64,000 nt of DNA from Nemania diffusa (Eukaryota; Ascomycota; Sordariomycetes; Xylariales; Xylariaceae): NCBI GenBank assembly GCA_038501195.1, contig JBBPUQ010000001.1, positions 2,852,001 through 2,916,000 of the forward strand, given 5' to 3'. Below the pieces are notes generated by a model. It made no database searches and was not told where the DNA came from. It saw nothing but the letters and a program-made list of their open reading frames with translations. The translations under genes were made by a program, and so were the position numbers. Shown here piece by piece: positions 44,486-56,200 of this stretch (the stretch's first letter is position 1; the number at the start of each line of letters is the position of its first letter).

Positions 44486-47042
44486 ATGAGCGACGACTTG
44501 CCCGGGGGTGCGACCCAGGATGAGTATGATGAAGAAATGGAGGACTCCGAAGAGTACGATGAAGAAATGGAGGACTACGAAGAGTATGATGAGCAAATGG
44601 AGGACTCCGAGTATGATGAACAAACGGAGGACAGCTCTAGAAGCGAAGAGACTGATGAACAAATGGAGGAACCCTCTAGAAGCGAAGACTCGGATGGAGA
44701 AGGTATGCCTTTGCTAATTCGGATGTCCAGACTATAATTGGGTTTAAATTTCGCCTTCTTGGGTCACGGAACAGGCCACCTTCTAGATATTTACAATAAT
44801 GACTAACACTCAGGTCAGGTCAAACTATAGACGCCAATCTTGATCAGGGGACATATGGGGTCGAGTTAGAATTCTTGGTCGTGCTGTCCCCTAGAATTAA
44901 AGAAGATGGGGATAATAATTTAGTGGCCGAAGATCCACATCCAAATGAGCCCAGATGGCTCTCAACGAAGTTGACAGCTTGGGACCTTAATCAATGGAAG
45001 AAGAAAAAGTATGAGGGGGAGCCGATGGCCGAACATAAAGCGCAAAATGGTACCTACTTCGACAAGGCGGATACGGATTGGGAGAGCAGGACTTTCCGAT
45101 ATGCGAGGGTAAGCGATGTCTCCCGTCGTACAGGTTTTATCACCGAGGTCCCGGAGAGTAGATGCTGCTTATTGCGGTCCTCTTTTTTTTTTTTTTGTTT
45201 AAAAAAAGAGCATTTGTACCTCTCTTTGTAGCGTCTTTAAGTTCTTAATCGTAGAGTGGCGGGCTGACTTTAGGGCGGTATTAGACAAAGCTAACTCGCA
45301 TCCTGAGAGATAGCGGATTGACGGTAATTAAGTGGCGGGAGGTCGATGACGACGTTGATAACGGAGGACACATACTAGTTAACGATTTCAGCGAGAGCGA
45401 AGACAGCGATGACGAACGGGAGAAGGATTACCATAATAGGGATCATCTCAGCGGTTTCGCTTCTAGCTATGTGTATGATCCCGCCAGGGCCTACAGGGTC
45501 CACAATAATAATAGGGCATCGGCTGTGAAGAAATGGTACCAGGATTTTCTAGATTACCATAATACGCACAACTTGGAGGTGTATAGAACGCGGAGTGAGG
45601 ATATAGAATCGTTGTTGCATCGGTGTAGTATAGGCGGGTGGCCGGATCGCTTGCCAGTCTCTGAGCGCAATTATGAACTCGAACATGCGAGAGAGAGGCT
45701 CCAAGATTTACTGGGAAGGCGGCGGGATCGGGGGAAACAGGCGAGAGAAAATGAGCGCAACAGGCAAGTCGACCCGCTACATGTCCGCGTTCCGGGACTT
45801 AGTAGACAGTATAAAGCCTGGACGGTCACATATGATACGTCGGTCGACGGAAATGGTATGAACGCCAGCAGATATGCCAATGCGATGGGTGTTGATCCTT
45901 TTAATGAATATACTTGGTTTGGAGCAGAGGTCGTCAGCCCTGTCCTTCCGCTTGGGGACGAGCGAGCTCGAGAGGCTATCCGAACCGCCTGTGGCTCTCT
46001 TCGAGAGAATCTTCGTTGCCACAAACCTATGGAAGTCTCAACGGGCCTACACGTACATATAGGGCATACCAAGGGCTGGACGCTCCTGCAGGCTAAGAGA
46101 TTTGCTACTCTTTGGTTTCTGGCGGAGGGGATACTGCTCGGACTACACAGGAAAGACCGTGACTTTGATAATACGGTATGTAAGCCAAGATCTCGGCTAT
46201 TATAGCGCTTGCAAGCGTTCGACCTTGCTAAGCTGGCGCATGCTTCCGCAACGTGCGGGGTGTTGCATCAAGTGATTCGCGGCCAATTTCCTCGATGACT
46301 GTTTAGTTTGCTAGGCTAACTGGTGTTTGAAGTGGTGTGCGAAGATAAGGGGTGGTAGTCTCCTATGGCTAGCCTTGTAAGTAGACCGTCATATCACGAG
46401 CAGTTCTTTTAAAGCGACCAGAAACCTCGTCTAGAGCTGAGACGACACAGGTACTCGGATGACTCCTCAGAGCGCCAGCATAGCGCAGACACGATGCAGG
46501 CGAATCATCCAGCAGCGGAGAAGTTAGCGTACGAGGCCCAAATGGCAGAGCACGTGTCCACGGAAAACTTGACGACAGAAGAGAGCGGGTTCCTGTACTA
46601 CGTCTGGCAGTACAAGACCATCGACAAGTTGCGCGAGGGGCTGGGGGACAACAAATATAGACGAATGGGTGTCCGATGGCGGATTAGGGGGCTAGAGAGC
46701 TCGCTCGACCCTCCTCCTTTGAGGCCATGGGAGCGGAAGGACCCAGGAACGATTGAAGTGCGCATCATGCAGGGGACGCTGGATGCTGATCACATCAATA
46801 ACTGGGTAACGGTGCTAGAACGCATCGCCCACCAAGTCCGAAACTCGTCGAATGAGAGCTTCCGGCAGCTGCTCACTCAATTCGCCCAAGAACGAACGCG
46901 AGATCGGCTCCTTCAATTGCTCGACGTGCCGAATGACGTCCGGCTATATTGGCTTGACCGGAAGAGAAGAGATATCACGGACCATTGGTGGGAGTACCCT
47001 GACAAGGACTTGGTTGACTGGGGAAACCCTTTTAGTAAGTAG
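44486..47042 (+). CDS. Fungal amidoligase-family protein with acidic repeat N-terminus
   Basis: Predicted ATP-dependent amide-bond ligase of the COOH-NH2 ligase superfamily (Amidoligase_2), thought to make peptide-type linkages on small molecules or proteins; no substrate is known for the fungal forms. Exons are 44486-44702, 44819-45108, 45291-46175, 46333-46376 (44 nt) and 46451-47042, giving 675 aa. Residues 13-48 are acidic repeats built on YDEEMED/YDEQMED. The ligase core begins TYGVELEFLV (residues 84-93), then YKAWTVTYDTSVD, FGAEVVSPVLPLGDERAREA, TGLHVHIGH near 419 (paired His), a WC..IRGGS block in the 44-nt exon, and IEVRIMQGTLDADHINNW near 582. These match the family in order. A long charged insert (about residues 195-290) is unusual. 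No partner gene is evident beside it. Confidence 0.85.
44523..44637 (+). repeat. In-frame tandem repeats encoding acidic YDEEMED-type units
   Basis: Four related units of about 21-33 bases code for the motifs YDEEMEDSEE, YDEEMEDYEE, YDEQMEDSE and YDEQTED. The frame is kept throughout. Such coding repeats often vary in number between strains. Confidence 0.7.
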
Positions 47043-47909
47043 TTCTTCGACTGCTTACAGAATAGACTAGATACGCCTCTTGGGTGTCTGACGCGCTCGT
47101 TTCTGCCACGAGTTCTACATGCCCTTCCTGTGTGCTATACTAGCTGCTAACCTCCAAATGTTGTAGTGATACGCGGTCATAGAGCTACCCATGATGGTTT
47201 CTATGATGATTGAAGGCGATGGCTTCTCGGATGAGTATGTCTGTGGGAACGCAGATAGGTCCTACCTATGTACCTAGGTAGCAAAATGAGCTTCTTCATG
47301 TAGGACTGTATACAGAGATACAAGCTTGAGGAGAATTATAAAACCACGATAATTGATTATTCATTTTAATGGTTTTATGTATATAGGTCAATTATGTATG
47401 TAGGTTAGATACATACATGCATATCTAGTATTAGGTAAGGTAGGTACCTATTTAGCGCTGATTTGATAGGCCAGGAACGCGCCACATTCTATTCGCTAGC
47501 CTTCTCGTGGCGTATTTGATGACGTAGTTGATAGCTTGTTGACGTCTTCTTTCATCTCCAATCTAAAATCTAAGTAGAATCTAGAATCTACACAGGCACA
47601 TCAGGTAGTCTACCTGACCTACCCCACGTCCTTCTATCTAGGAAGCTAGGTGTGATGAGTGTTCATTGTTGGGTACCTAGTTAAAACTACACAATATATA
47701 ACCAGCGGACGAAAACAAATGAGACCATCCCGAATTGCAAGATACTAGGTTTTTATGTTATGACCGATCAGCCGCCCGTTGGTCCATACTCATACTAATT
47801 ATCGTGCACTGTCTACCACTTCCTCCACCTATCTAGACCTTATTCTAGGTCCTATCTAGGTCCTATCTATAATCTACACTAGCACTTGATTCTCGATCCG
47901 TCCATAGCC
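47043..47909. other. Spacer rich in TACCTA/TACATA motifs
   Basis: Dense TACCTA, TAGGTA and ATACATACATG motifs between about 47262 and 47455 and again near 47590-47875. No gene. The region serves as promoter of the PTEN-like gene. Confidence 0.5.
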
Positions 47910-49826
47910 ATGGCGTCTCTGCTGCGGCAGATCGTAGCAGGACCTCGGGCCAGACACCCTGAGGCCGGATTGGATTTGTGCTATGTGACGGACAACATAA
48001 TCGCGACGTACGCCGCCAGATCCCAGACCCATTTGGTCGTCAAGATTGCTGATGAGTCCGAATCAACTAAACGGCTGCAGACGCACTAACCTTCTGATTC
48101 TGACATGATTAGTTCCGGCCCTTCGCAAACCTACCCGCAACGCGCCTATCGCAATCCCTTAGATCGCCTTGTCAGCTTCCTCGATTCGCGGCATGGCAAG
48201 AATTGGGCCATATGGGAATTCCGAGCCGAAGGAACGGGCTATCCGGACGGGCTCGTATACAACCGAATACGACACTACCCTTGGCCTGATCACCACCCCC
48301 CACCCTTCCGATTAGTCCCCCTGATCATCGCAAGCATGCGGAATTGGTTGAGTGGGAACGATTTGGACGCTGATGCCTCTGGCGAGGCCGATCACAAGTC
48401 TAAGCTCGCCACCCAGGTGCTAGACGCTCTGACGCACCGGAAGAATGAGCGAGTTGTCGTCGTACATTGCAAGGCTGGCAAGGGGAGGAGCGGCACTATG
48501 GCATGTAGCTATCTCATTGCCGAATGTGGATGGACCCCCGACGAGGCCATCGCAAGATTCACCGAGCGGAGAATGAGACCCAATTTTGGTCCGGGGGTAT
48601 CGATTCCGAGTCAGCTTCGGTGGTTGACCTACGTTGACCGTTGGAACAGAGGAGGTAAGAAGTACGTTGATCGCGAGCTCGAAGTCCTCGAGGTCCATGT
48701 CTGGGGTCTTCGCAACGGGGTAAAACTTGGTATCGAAGGGTTTGTGGACCAAGGCAAGAAGATCAAGGTCTTTCACACTTTCGCAAAAAAGGAACGTCAG
48801 ATCATACAAGGAGACGCGCCTGGTGGTTCTGGGATGATGGATATGATGTATGAAATGGCAGGCTATGGCTCTAGTCCTGCAACTGAACAGCGAGACTCGG
48901 GAGAGACCGGAAATGCTGATGAAAGAGGCAACATCAACCCTACGCCAACGCCTCCCGACGACAGCGTCACACCGACATCAACAACATCGAAAAAGGGCCT
49001 TATCAAAAAAGCACCTAAACTCATTTCTCGAATGTCCCATACTGGGTCGGCCAAGTCTAAAAAGTCAGGAGGTGACGAGCCTTCAAACCCAGTCGCTAAC
49101 CCACCCTCGATGTCGCTTCCTGATGATAATGACGAACTGGAGCCAGGCGGGATGGCAGTCATTTTTAAACCTGAAGAGCCTGTCCGTATTCATAATAGCG
49201 ACGTGAATATCACAATTGAACGGCGCCATCGGGCGACAAGGTCAGTAGGCCTCACGATGGTTACGGCCGTTGCTCACGTTTGGTTCAATGCCTTTTTTGA
49301 AGGTAACGGACCGGAGCAAGGCGGTGTTCCAGACGAGTCTGGTGTTTTTCAGATCGATTGGGAAGAGCTGGACGGCATCAAAGGTTCGAGCCAGAAAGGC
49401 ACCCGAGCTGCAGACAGAATTGCTGTCGTCTGGAAATCAGTCGCCCCTACAAGTGCAGAGGGGGATGCAGAGACCGGTGAACCGAATGCTAGTGCCCCTG
49501 TGCCTCAGATGCAGGCTGCCGACTGGAAAGGCGACAATTGCGAAGATCCCGACAAAGAAAAGCACCTTGGCCTTCGATTGCAGAGCCCGGACAGCGAGGC
49601 CAACAGCAAGGCGAGCAGCATCATAGATGAAGCTCTTATTAGAAACGAAAGCACTAGTAAAGATGCTGATGATGACTTTAAGGGTCTTAAATCAGATGCC
49701 CCTAGCAAAGAGGACAAGTCCACCGACGGCGCAGAGAGTAAACAAACAGACGGCAAACAGAATAGTGACGATTCGCTAAAGGCCTATACCGAAAAACTGC
49801 CGAAGCCCGAGGGTGGTGGCACTTGA
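47910..49826 (+). CDS. PTEN-like phosphoinositide/protein phosphatase
   Basis: Lipid phosphatase of the PTEN type (S. pombe Ptn1, Aspergillus TepA), expected to remove the 3-phosphate of PI(3,4,5)P3 and so oppose PI3-kinase. Exons are 47910-48007 and 48113-49826, giving 603 aa. It starts MASLLRQIVAGPRARH, joins DLCYVTDNIIAT to SGPSQTYPQRAYRNPL over the intron, and has the active-site loop HCKAGKGRSG with Cys152 and Arg158. The C2-like half shows LEVLEVHVWGLRNGVKLGIE and VRIHNSDVNITIERRH. A Ser/Asp/Lys-rich disordered tail of about 150 residues follows and an insert rich in Pro/Ser lies between, so it is larger than human PTEN (403 aa). The catalytic site is intact. A possible AATAAA is at 49986-49991. 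Confidence 0.93.
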
Positions 49827-50194
49827 ATTCTTTAGCGTATAGCTTAACAGAACTTGTAACAACGATGCTTTCTGATGTGCTTCTTCCATTTTAGCAGCGT
49901 TAGATAAATACATGACAAAGGAAGAAAATAGGTTACTTGTGACCGTTGGAGGTCAATATCGCGAAGATACGATGTGACGAGAAAAAATAAACGGTATAAC
50001 ATATATACTACGACCAAAATTGAGTTTCGCACGTCGGTAACCCCTTAACCCTAGCTATGACGGTCCCCATCCACCATCTGATAGAAGCCTATATCACGGA
50101 CGTATTAGAACTTAGGGCTTATACAGTCTCTAGAACCATATACTTGCTCGCCGTAAGCCCAAGTTTAGCACCATAAATCTCAATGACAACACTA
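49827..50194. other. Convergent 3' regions
   Basis: Lies between the stops of the PTEN-like gene and the Zn2Cys6 gene. AATAAA at 49986-49991 is a candidate poly(A) signal. No gene. Confidence 0.5.
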
Positions 50195-51592
50195 TCACTC
50201 TAGTAACAGCTGGACAACATCGATAGTCCGCGCCATGCTATCGGTCCTCTTTATCGCAACATCCCATGCCAGGCTCGCCACCCCGGCATGGGCCAGGGGC
50301 GCCCTCGCGCCTCCCCGCCTCAGCGCCTCCCCGACCTCCACCCACGCCTGCGCCGACAGCGCCGCGACGAGGACCATGTACATTGACACCATAGCCGGCG
50401 GTAGGCGCGGGCCGTCAAAGTCCACGCGCAGCGCCGCGCGGCCGACGCCCCCGGGCCCGCCGACCCGGAGCTGGGGCAGGATGATGCCGGCCGGAGGAGG
50501 AGGAGGGGGCGGGTGGGATATTGGTGGTGGTGCGCGCGAGCCCGCGATACAGCGCTGCATTGCGTGGAAGATGGACTCGTAGATCTCGGCGAGGCGGCAG
50601 TGGCACGAGAGGAAGAGCAGCATGGTCGCCTCGTCGAGGTGCGGGGATGGATCAGCTGCTAGTGATGATGATGGCGAGATCTCTGGATCGGGCGCGGGCG
50701 AGGGCGCGCTGCTGCGTCCGAGAAACTGGGGTGTCGTGTGTGATGGCAGTATTGTGTTTACCTCCTGCGATAAGCAGGGAGGGTTTGGATCGGTTGGGGT
50801 GATGGTAAGGGGTGGTATCTCGTGACAACCCGTTGTCGGAAAGAGGGCTTTCATCACGTCGATGAACTCGTTCGTGACGTGGAACACCTCATCCAGGGCG
50901 AGTAATGCCGCCTTTCTCGTACTACTCCCCGTGGTGCAAGGGGTATTAGATATGTCTACTGAACCTGGACGAGATGGTTTGATAGAAGGGAGTTTACTGG
51001 CGCATTCGTAGAGCGCCATATTTAGGCTTGTTAGTCGCCCGGCCATAGATGTGAGGGAGCTCTCTAGTCCAATGCTCGCATTGATGTTTTCTTCATGCAA
51101 TTGATAATCTGTGGATATCATAAGTGATTTATTACATCCTACTTCGCCCGGGGCATCTTGGTGAACAGGTATAGTTGGAAGAGGTGCTCCATGAAGCACT
51201 CTATCATAATGGCCTAACGCAAGTGAGTTTGACGACTCAGCGAACTGATGCGGCCAGTACAGGTCTGGAGCCGGCGTCCCAGCAAAACCAAATTGCAGAG
51301 AGTAACTAGAGAGCCAATCAATCTCAAAATTATCCGACACTGTAGGTATGCTTTGTCGCGTGTCTGGCATGGTCGCTTCTATAGCCGGAGCCAGGTCTCG
51401 CGATTCTAGCCAAGCACCAGGGTCTGTCCCTAAAGGTCGACCTCGACCAGCCTGACGCTTGCGTGGGCTATAACGACATTCCATATTGAGTTTGGCGCAT
51501 CGCTCACAGCTAGCGTGATCTTTTGTCTTGGTGCATCGGAGTTTCTGCTGGTGACAGCGGTTGCAGGCTGATCGAGTCTTGAGATGGCTCAT
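50195..51592 (-). CDS. Zn2Cys6 transcription factor (AflR-like architecture)
   Basis: A fungal-specific binuclear-zinc DNA-binding regulator. One exon, 465 aa, ATG at 51592. The six zinc cysteines are C10, C13, C20, C29, C32 and C39 in the order expected (CNRCHQQKLRC then CERCAKLNMEC). A basic linker SPRKRQAGRGRP follows. The C-terminal half resembles the AflR regulatory domain, with a helical segment around LDEVFHVTNEFIDVMKALFP and one around LLFLSCHCRLAEIYESIFHAM, plus Pro-rich insertions (a run of seven Pro). The gene is divergent from the SDR gene at 52156 and probably shares its promoter. It is not inside a recognisable biosynthetic cluster: no PKS, NRPS or P450 nearby. Targets are inferred, not shown. 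Confidence 0.88.
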   Translation of the reverse strand: MSHLKTRSACNRCHQQKLRCTKTKDHASCERCAKLNMECRYSPRKRQAGRGRPLGTDPGAWLESRDLAPAIEATMPDTRQSIPTVSDNFEIDWLSSYSLQFGFAGTPAPDLYWPHQFAESSNSLALGHYDRVLHGAPLPTIPVHQDAPGEVGCNKSLMISTDYQLHEENINASIGLESSLTSMAGRLTSLNMALYECASKLPSIKPSRPGSVDISNTPCTTGSSTRKAALLALDEVFHVTNEFIDVMKALFPTTGCHEIPPLTITPTDPNPPCLSQEVNTILPSHTTPQFLGRSSAPSPAPDPEISPSSSLAADPSPHLDEATMLLFLSCHCRLAEIYESIFHAMQRCIAGSRAPPPISHPPPPPPPAGIILPQLRVGGPGGVGRAALRVDFDGPRLPPAMVSMYMVLVAALSAQAWVEVGEALRRGGARAPLAHAGVASLAWDVAIKRTDSMARTIDVVQLLLE

Positions 51593-51795
51593 TTTGGTGG
51601 GGGCCGGACGCGATGGAATCGCCGATGCTTAACCATATATGGACATGAACGGCCGAGTCACGATATATTTATCTATACCAATAGCTCTTTATAAAGGTCA
51701 CGCTGGAGATTATTGGATGATGCTCTAGGAATATTAGATCTCTGAATGTGATCTCGATTGATCGTGTCTAACATGCGGCGTTGTCGTCCAATATC

Positions 51796-51806
51796 CGGCC
51801 GGACCG
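51796..51806. promoter_or_regulatory. Candidate Zn2Cys6 binding site CGG-N5-CCG
   Basis: An inverted CGG/CCG pair separated by five bases, the usual architecture for a Zn2Cys6 dimer site, in the promoter between a Zn2Cys6 gene and an SDR gene. It could allow autoregulation or control of the SDR. Such sites arise by chance, so support is modest. Confidence 0.35.
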
Positions 51807-51972
51807 CTGAGTTCGGCCCCGCCATGCAGGTTCGGCGTTTTCTAACCAATCATGATTATTGCTCTCTCTGAGTATCTAGTAAAACACCGAATTCATTGAA
51901 TATAGTATCATTTCAGAAGAAAATTATTTATAAAAATTACGTAGAGGCAAATACGCAGATACAAAGGCACAA

Positions 51973-51994
51973 ATATATATATATATATATATAT
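51973..51994. repeat. (TA)n dinucleotide repeat
   Basis: About eleven TA units in the shared promoter, probably polymorphic in length. It may affect DNA melting or nucleosome placement; this is inference. Confidence 0.7.
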
Positions 51995-52155
51995 TCGCCT
52001 TCGTGCTCCTAGTTTCAAAACTCAGCGTTTGCATCATCTCTCGATTCGATCGCTTCATCAGTGGATCTAAACACCAGATATATTCCAAGTTCGCAGAACT
52101 CACCACCCTAGCCTCCTCAAGAAATACCATCACTCTACTTCATCTGTGAGGCAAA

Positions 52156-53251
52156 ATGGTTTTCCTCTCTAGTATCCGTTCCTCCAATTCTCTGATTTCC
52201 TCCACCTTGCCTGCGGAATTGGTTGCGGTTTTCGTTGGAGCAACTAGTGGCATCGGCGAGGCCACTTTGAAGAAATTTGCAAAATATACCCCCAGCCCAC
52301 GAGCGTACTTCATCGGCCGCTCACAAGAAGCCGCAGACCGCATCGTGGCCGAATGTCAGGCACTCAACCCTGCAGGCCAGTACATTTTTCGCAAGGCCGA
52401 TGTGAGTTTGATCCGCGTCGTCGATGAGGTGTGCGAAGAGATCAAGGCAAAAGAACAAGCCATCAATATCCTCTTTCTTAGCTGTGGAGTCCCTAGTATG
52501 GATCGTAGTAGTGAGTCTTTAACATCGCCCCCCCGATCATTATTAGTCACATAAATAATACTAGAGACATGTGTGAGCCGTTGCTAAGCACCAAATGCTA
52601 ATAATAGAAACGGTTGAGGATGTCCATCTACTCGCTGCCTTGAACTACTACGCCCGTATTCGCTTCACCACCAACCTACTGCCCCTTATACGGCGCGCAC
52701 CGGCCCTCCGTCGCGTGGTCACGGTGGGAGGGGGTGGGCATGAAAGCGAGCTTGACGCGACCGATTTTTCGGCCCTTAGGGTTCCGCTAGACAAGCTCCG
52801 TGGACATCTGACATCGCTGGTGACGCTTGGCCTTGAGGCTGTATCACATAGCGTAGCCGGCGTTTCCTTTGTCCACAATTATCCTGGCACGGTGCGGACA
52901 AAGCTTATAGACTATTTGCCAGAGGAGGTGTTACGGACATTAAAATTCATTCCTCTTGACGAGAGCGGCGAGAGACAACTGTACATGGCGACATCGGCCA
53001 TGTTTCCACCCGCCGACGGCTCAGACATCATGGGTGTGCCGCTGGGAGATGGGGTCAGAGTTGCGGTGGGCACATCTGGAGCAGTGGGCAGTGGGATGTA
53101 CTCGGTTGGAGCTGACTGCGAAAGCGCGCCCGCCGCAGTAATAGAGTTGTTAGGTGTCATGAGGGGGATTGGCTTGGTGCACGAGGTGCTCCGGCACACC
53201 GAGGGCGAGTTTAACCGTATCGCCATTGGAAAGGGGTCATCAAGAACGTGA
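52156..53251 (+). CDS. Short-chain dehydrogenase/reductase
   Basis: NAD(P)-dependent oxidoreductase with a Rossmann fold. Exons are 52156-52510 and 52608-53251, giving 332 aa. The cofactor loop is VGATSGIGE (residues 27-35). An INILFLSCGVPSMDRS strand follows, and after the intron LAALNYYARIRFTTNLLPLI supplies the catalytic tyrosine with Arg where classic SDRs have Lys four residues on; this YYxRxRF pattern is normal in one fungal SDR group. The later GVSFVHNYPGTVRTKL resembles the Pro-Gly segment after the active site. It is divergent from a Zn2Cys6 regulator that may control it. The substrate is unknown. Confidence 0.87.
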
Positions 53252-56200
53252 GGACAGCCGTGCACTCGTGATTTATAGATACAATTTAGGTTATCTCTAT
53301 TATATGAGATTACTATTAGTACCTTAGTGATCCATCGAATAAGAGTTGACAGAGTTTGTTAGTCTGAACCGGCAACGAATTTTAGATTTACTGTTCCATT
53401 TTTTCTTCCTCTTTAGGAAGGATGATTTATGCAGTACGACCACTGCTGCTCAATAAATAAAAAATAGAAAAAGAAGAAGATAAATAAAGAGGAAAGAGCA
53501 CAAATACAGTATACCTAGTATGGTAATGGAATAGTGAACTTGCTAAGTAGCTAATAGCGACTACATCCACAGAGCATCGATCGATTGATTACTGTAGGCT
53601 GTCGTCAATAGCACCGACATAATAGTCTAAAACGGAACCGCGATGAAATTATTCGATTATTCGGAAAGGATCTGCTTAGAGAGCCCTGTTAATGCCCTTT
53701 TTAGGTATCACGTGGGACGCGTGCTACTGTCTCGATAGCCAGTCTAGGAATAATCAGAGGGATCATCTAAATACAGCGGGTAGCGGAATTGGCGAGTAAT
53801 AAGGGTCTTCTCCTGCTTCTGTCTTTTGATTAGCCTTATCTCCTTGGGTCGATCTTGTCCCAAGGATTTTCAATTTTAGGTTTCGGGGATCTGTAACGGC
53901 CTTCGGTTTCTAGTTATGATCGTCGGGGCAACTTTTAGCGAAGATCTTTCCAGCCATCAAGCCTATGTTGCGTGCGAAACTGCTGTGGTAGGCTACCGCA
54001 ATGTTGGCATTTGCAGCGTAAAACGGCAAAATACATAGCTACAGTGCTGGCCGGTTTCGGGGGTTGGTAAATGTAGGATTAGCCTACCGGAGGGTTGACA
54101 CCGCTGGAGAGAAAGAAAACGTGAGGATAGCGAATAATACCACTGTTTAGCGGAAATAGACCGGGGATTCAATGGCCTGAAAATATCATCGCACAATGCC
54201 TTGGCGGACCTTCAACGTCGCTGACTGGCGTCTCTCAAATGCCCTTCTCATCCAATCCATGCTATGGAATGTGAACTGCCGGCGTACGTTCGTTCATTGC
54301 CGCCATGTCCGTACTTTAAACATAGGAGGGAATGGTCCGCGTCATGCCCTCAGACTCTGAGGGCGGCCCGCCTAGACTCACTTCCAGTTGCCGAGCTCTG
54401 GCTTGGAAGCATCTGCCTGCAAACCGAGGTGCTGACAATGTATTTGGGCGCTGTATTGCGATGTTGGATATCCTGGGGGTGTGATAAGGCTCAATAGCCT
54501 CAACTGCAAGTCGTGTTGGGCAATATACAGCCGATCGGGTATCGGTCGGTTGGCTCTCCAACTAATAAATAGCCGACCACGAGATAGCAGTGCACTCGCT
54601 CGCTAAAGCAACACAAGCAACAAGCAAGAGAAGAGACGGGTCGGCCAATCGGCACTGAGTGTTGATCCCACGCCTACTGCATCCAAGAATCCGGTCCGCA
54701 ACCATCGCTTGCGCGGCTTGAAGCGAGCTGCAAGCAATAACTTTTGTTAGTCCCTCGATAAATATACGCACGGAATTGTCCTGGTTTTCTACCCAGCACA
54801 ATCTACCTCTGCCAGGTTTTCGAGCGCCGGGTAATGGAGGGATTAGAGGACGGCTCGCAGCGGCTCGTTATCTATGAGCCATCACCTATGTAAGCGCCTG
54901 GGTGAAGTCAACTTCGGTGTTTTTTCCATGGCCTGAGAGGGCGGGATCTCGCATCCAGATTATCTTTCTACCAAGCGCGATGATTAGAAGACCTGGCTTT
55001 GTGCCGAAGACAGGGACGGCCTTCGTTCATGTCCCTGATTGAAGCGTATCCGGGTGTCACTGATAACGGCTGATCTCATCCATCGTGCGACCGGGTCTGG
55101 CAGAATGGCCGAGTGATCGGCGCTTTTGATTACTCGAAGTGGAAGACAGAGCTGCAAATTTTGGTTGCGCTGCAGAAAGGACACGAGCAGCCAGAGCGGG
55201 ATACTTTGAATGACCTGGATACCCTCAACACCCTTTTTTTAATCACTTTCCATCCTAGAACACCTGATCGACAGGAACAAGGCTAAAAGGCGCTACGATC
55301 GGCACTTAGGTGAGGCCTTGTCCCTGCATTGGAGCGGATCGGTGATAACGGAGGCTGAACAAAAATGGAATTCCTTGTAGAAATGTCGCACGAAGGAGAA
55401 TTCGACGCTTGAGAATGTCAGCGATACCTTAGGTATGTGTGAGCGACCACGATGTCTCGATGAATGGGAATGACTGTACTCTGTAATAGGGAGAGACGAA
55501 GGGTTCTACTCCGTACTTAGTAGCTAGTGCGAGGACACACGGATCGTCCACGCCAAGATAACCCCTACCTATCTCCAGGTGCTGTCCTACGCGTTCAGTA
55601 TAGCCGTTAAAAAGCAGCCCAGCCGCAAGCTTTCCTTGTTTAGATATTGAGCCAACGAAGCGTGTGCCTGTTGCGTAAACGCGAGCGTGTACGCAAGCCA
55701 GGCCTTGGAGCTTTGCAGTCTGACAAACTTCACACGCTCTCGCGTGGTATTGCAGTACATGCAAGCCACAAGACGACGTACCCATGATGAAACTGCCTCA
55801 CCTTCTACAGTTTATCTGCTCATTGGAGCGGCTGGGTTGTGAATGCTACCGCAGGTGATAACTCGCGAGCCTTTAGCATGTGCATTCAGCCAAAAACACA
55901 ACATTGGCATGTCGGAGGACACGCCTTGCAGATTTCCTAGTGCCTACATACAGAATAATGTACATAGTAGTTAGGATAAGGGTTTGGTGTGGGCGATGTG
56001 GCCCTGGAGAGTCCTTAATAATCTAATACTAAGGTAAGAGTAAGAGAATTTGGCTAGGCAAACTACCTATCGTGATTCGTGCCAAGCACTGTTGCCCCAG
56101 CCAATGATAAGATATTGGGATTGGAGTAGGGATGATATGGTATAGACGGAGTGTCAGTCTAAATTCATCCTCCATACTCCACCACCAAGCCTCGGAGGAG

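Larger units (their letters stand above)
51593..52155. promoter_or_regulatory. Shared divergent promoter of Zn2Cys6 factor and SDR
   Basis: A 563-base region with a (TA)n run at about 51973-51994 and a CGG-N5-CCG inverted repeat at 51796-51806. The SDR leader is close to 52140. No gene. Confidence 0.5.

Noticed and set aside
46176..46450. Frame break in the amidoligase gene
   Set aside because: Two introns and a 44-nt exon explain it and restore the WC and IRGGS block of the family.
55429..55785. 118-aa minus frame in the gene-poor region
   Set aside because: It has a few Cys residues but no signal peptide, no domain and no splice partner; likely chance.
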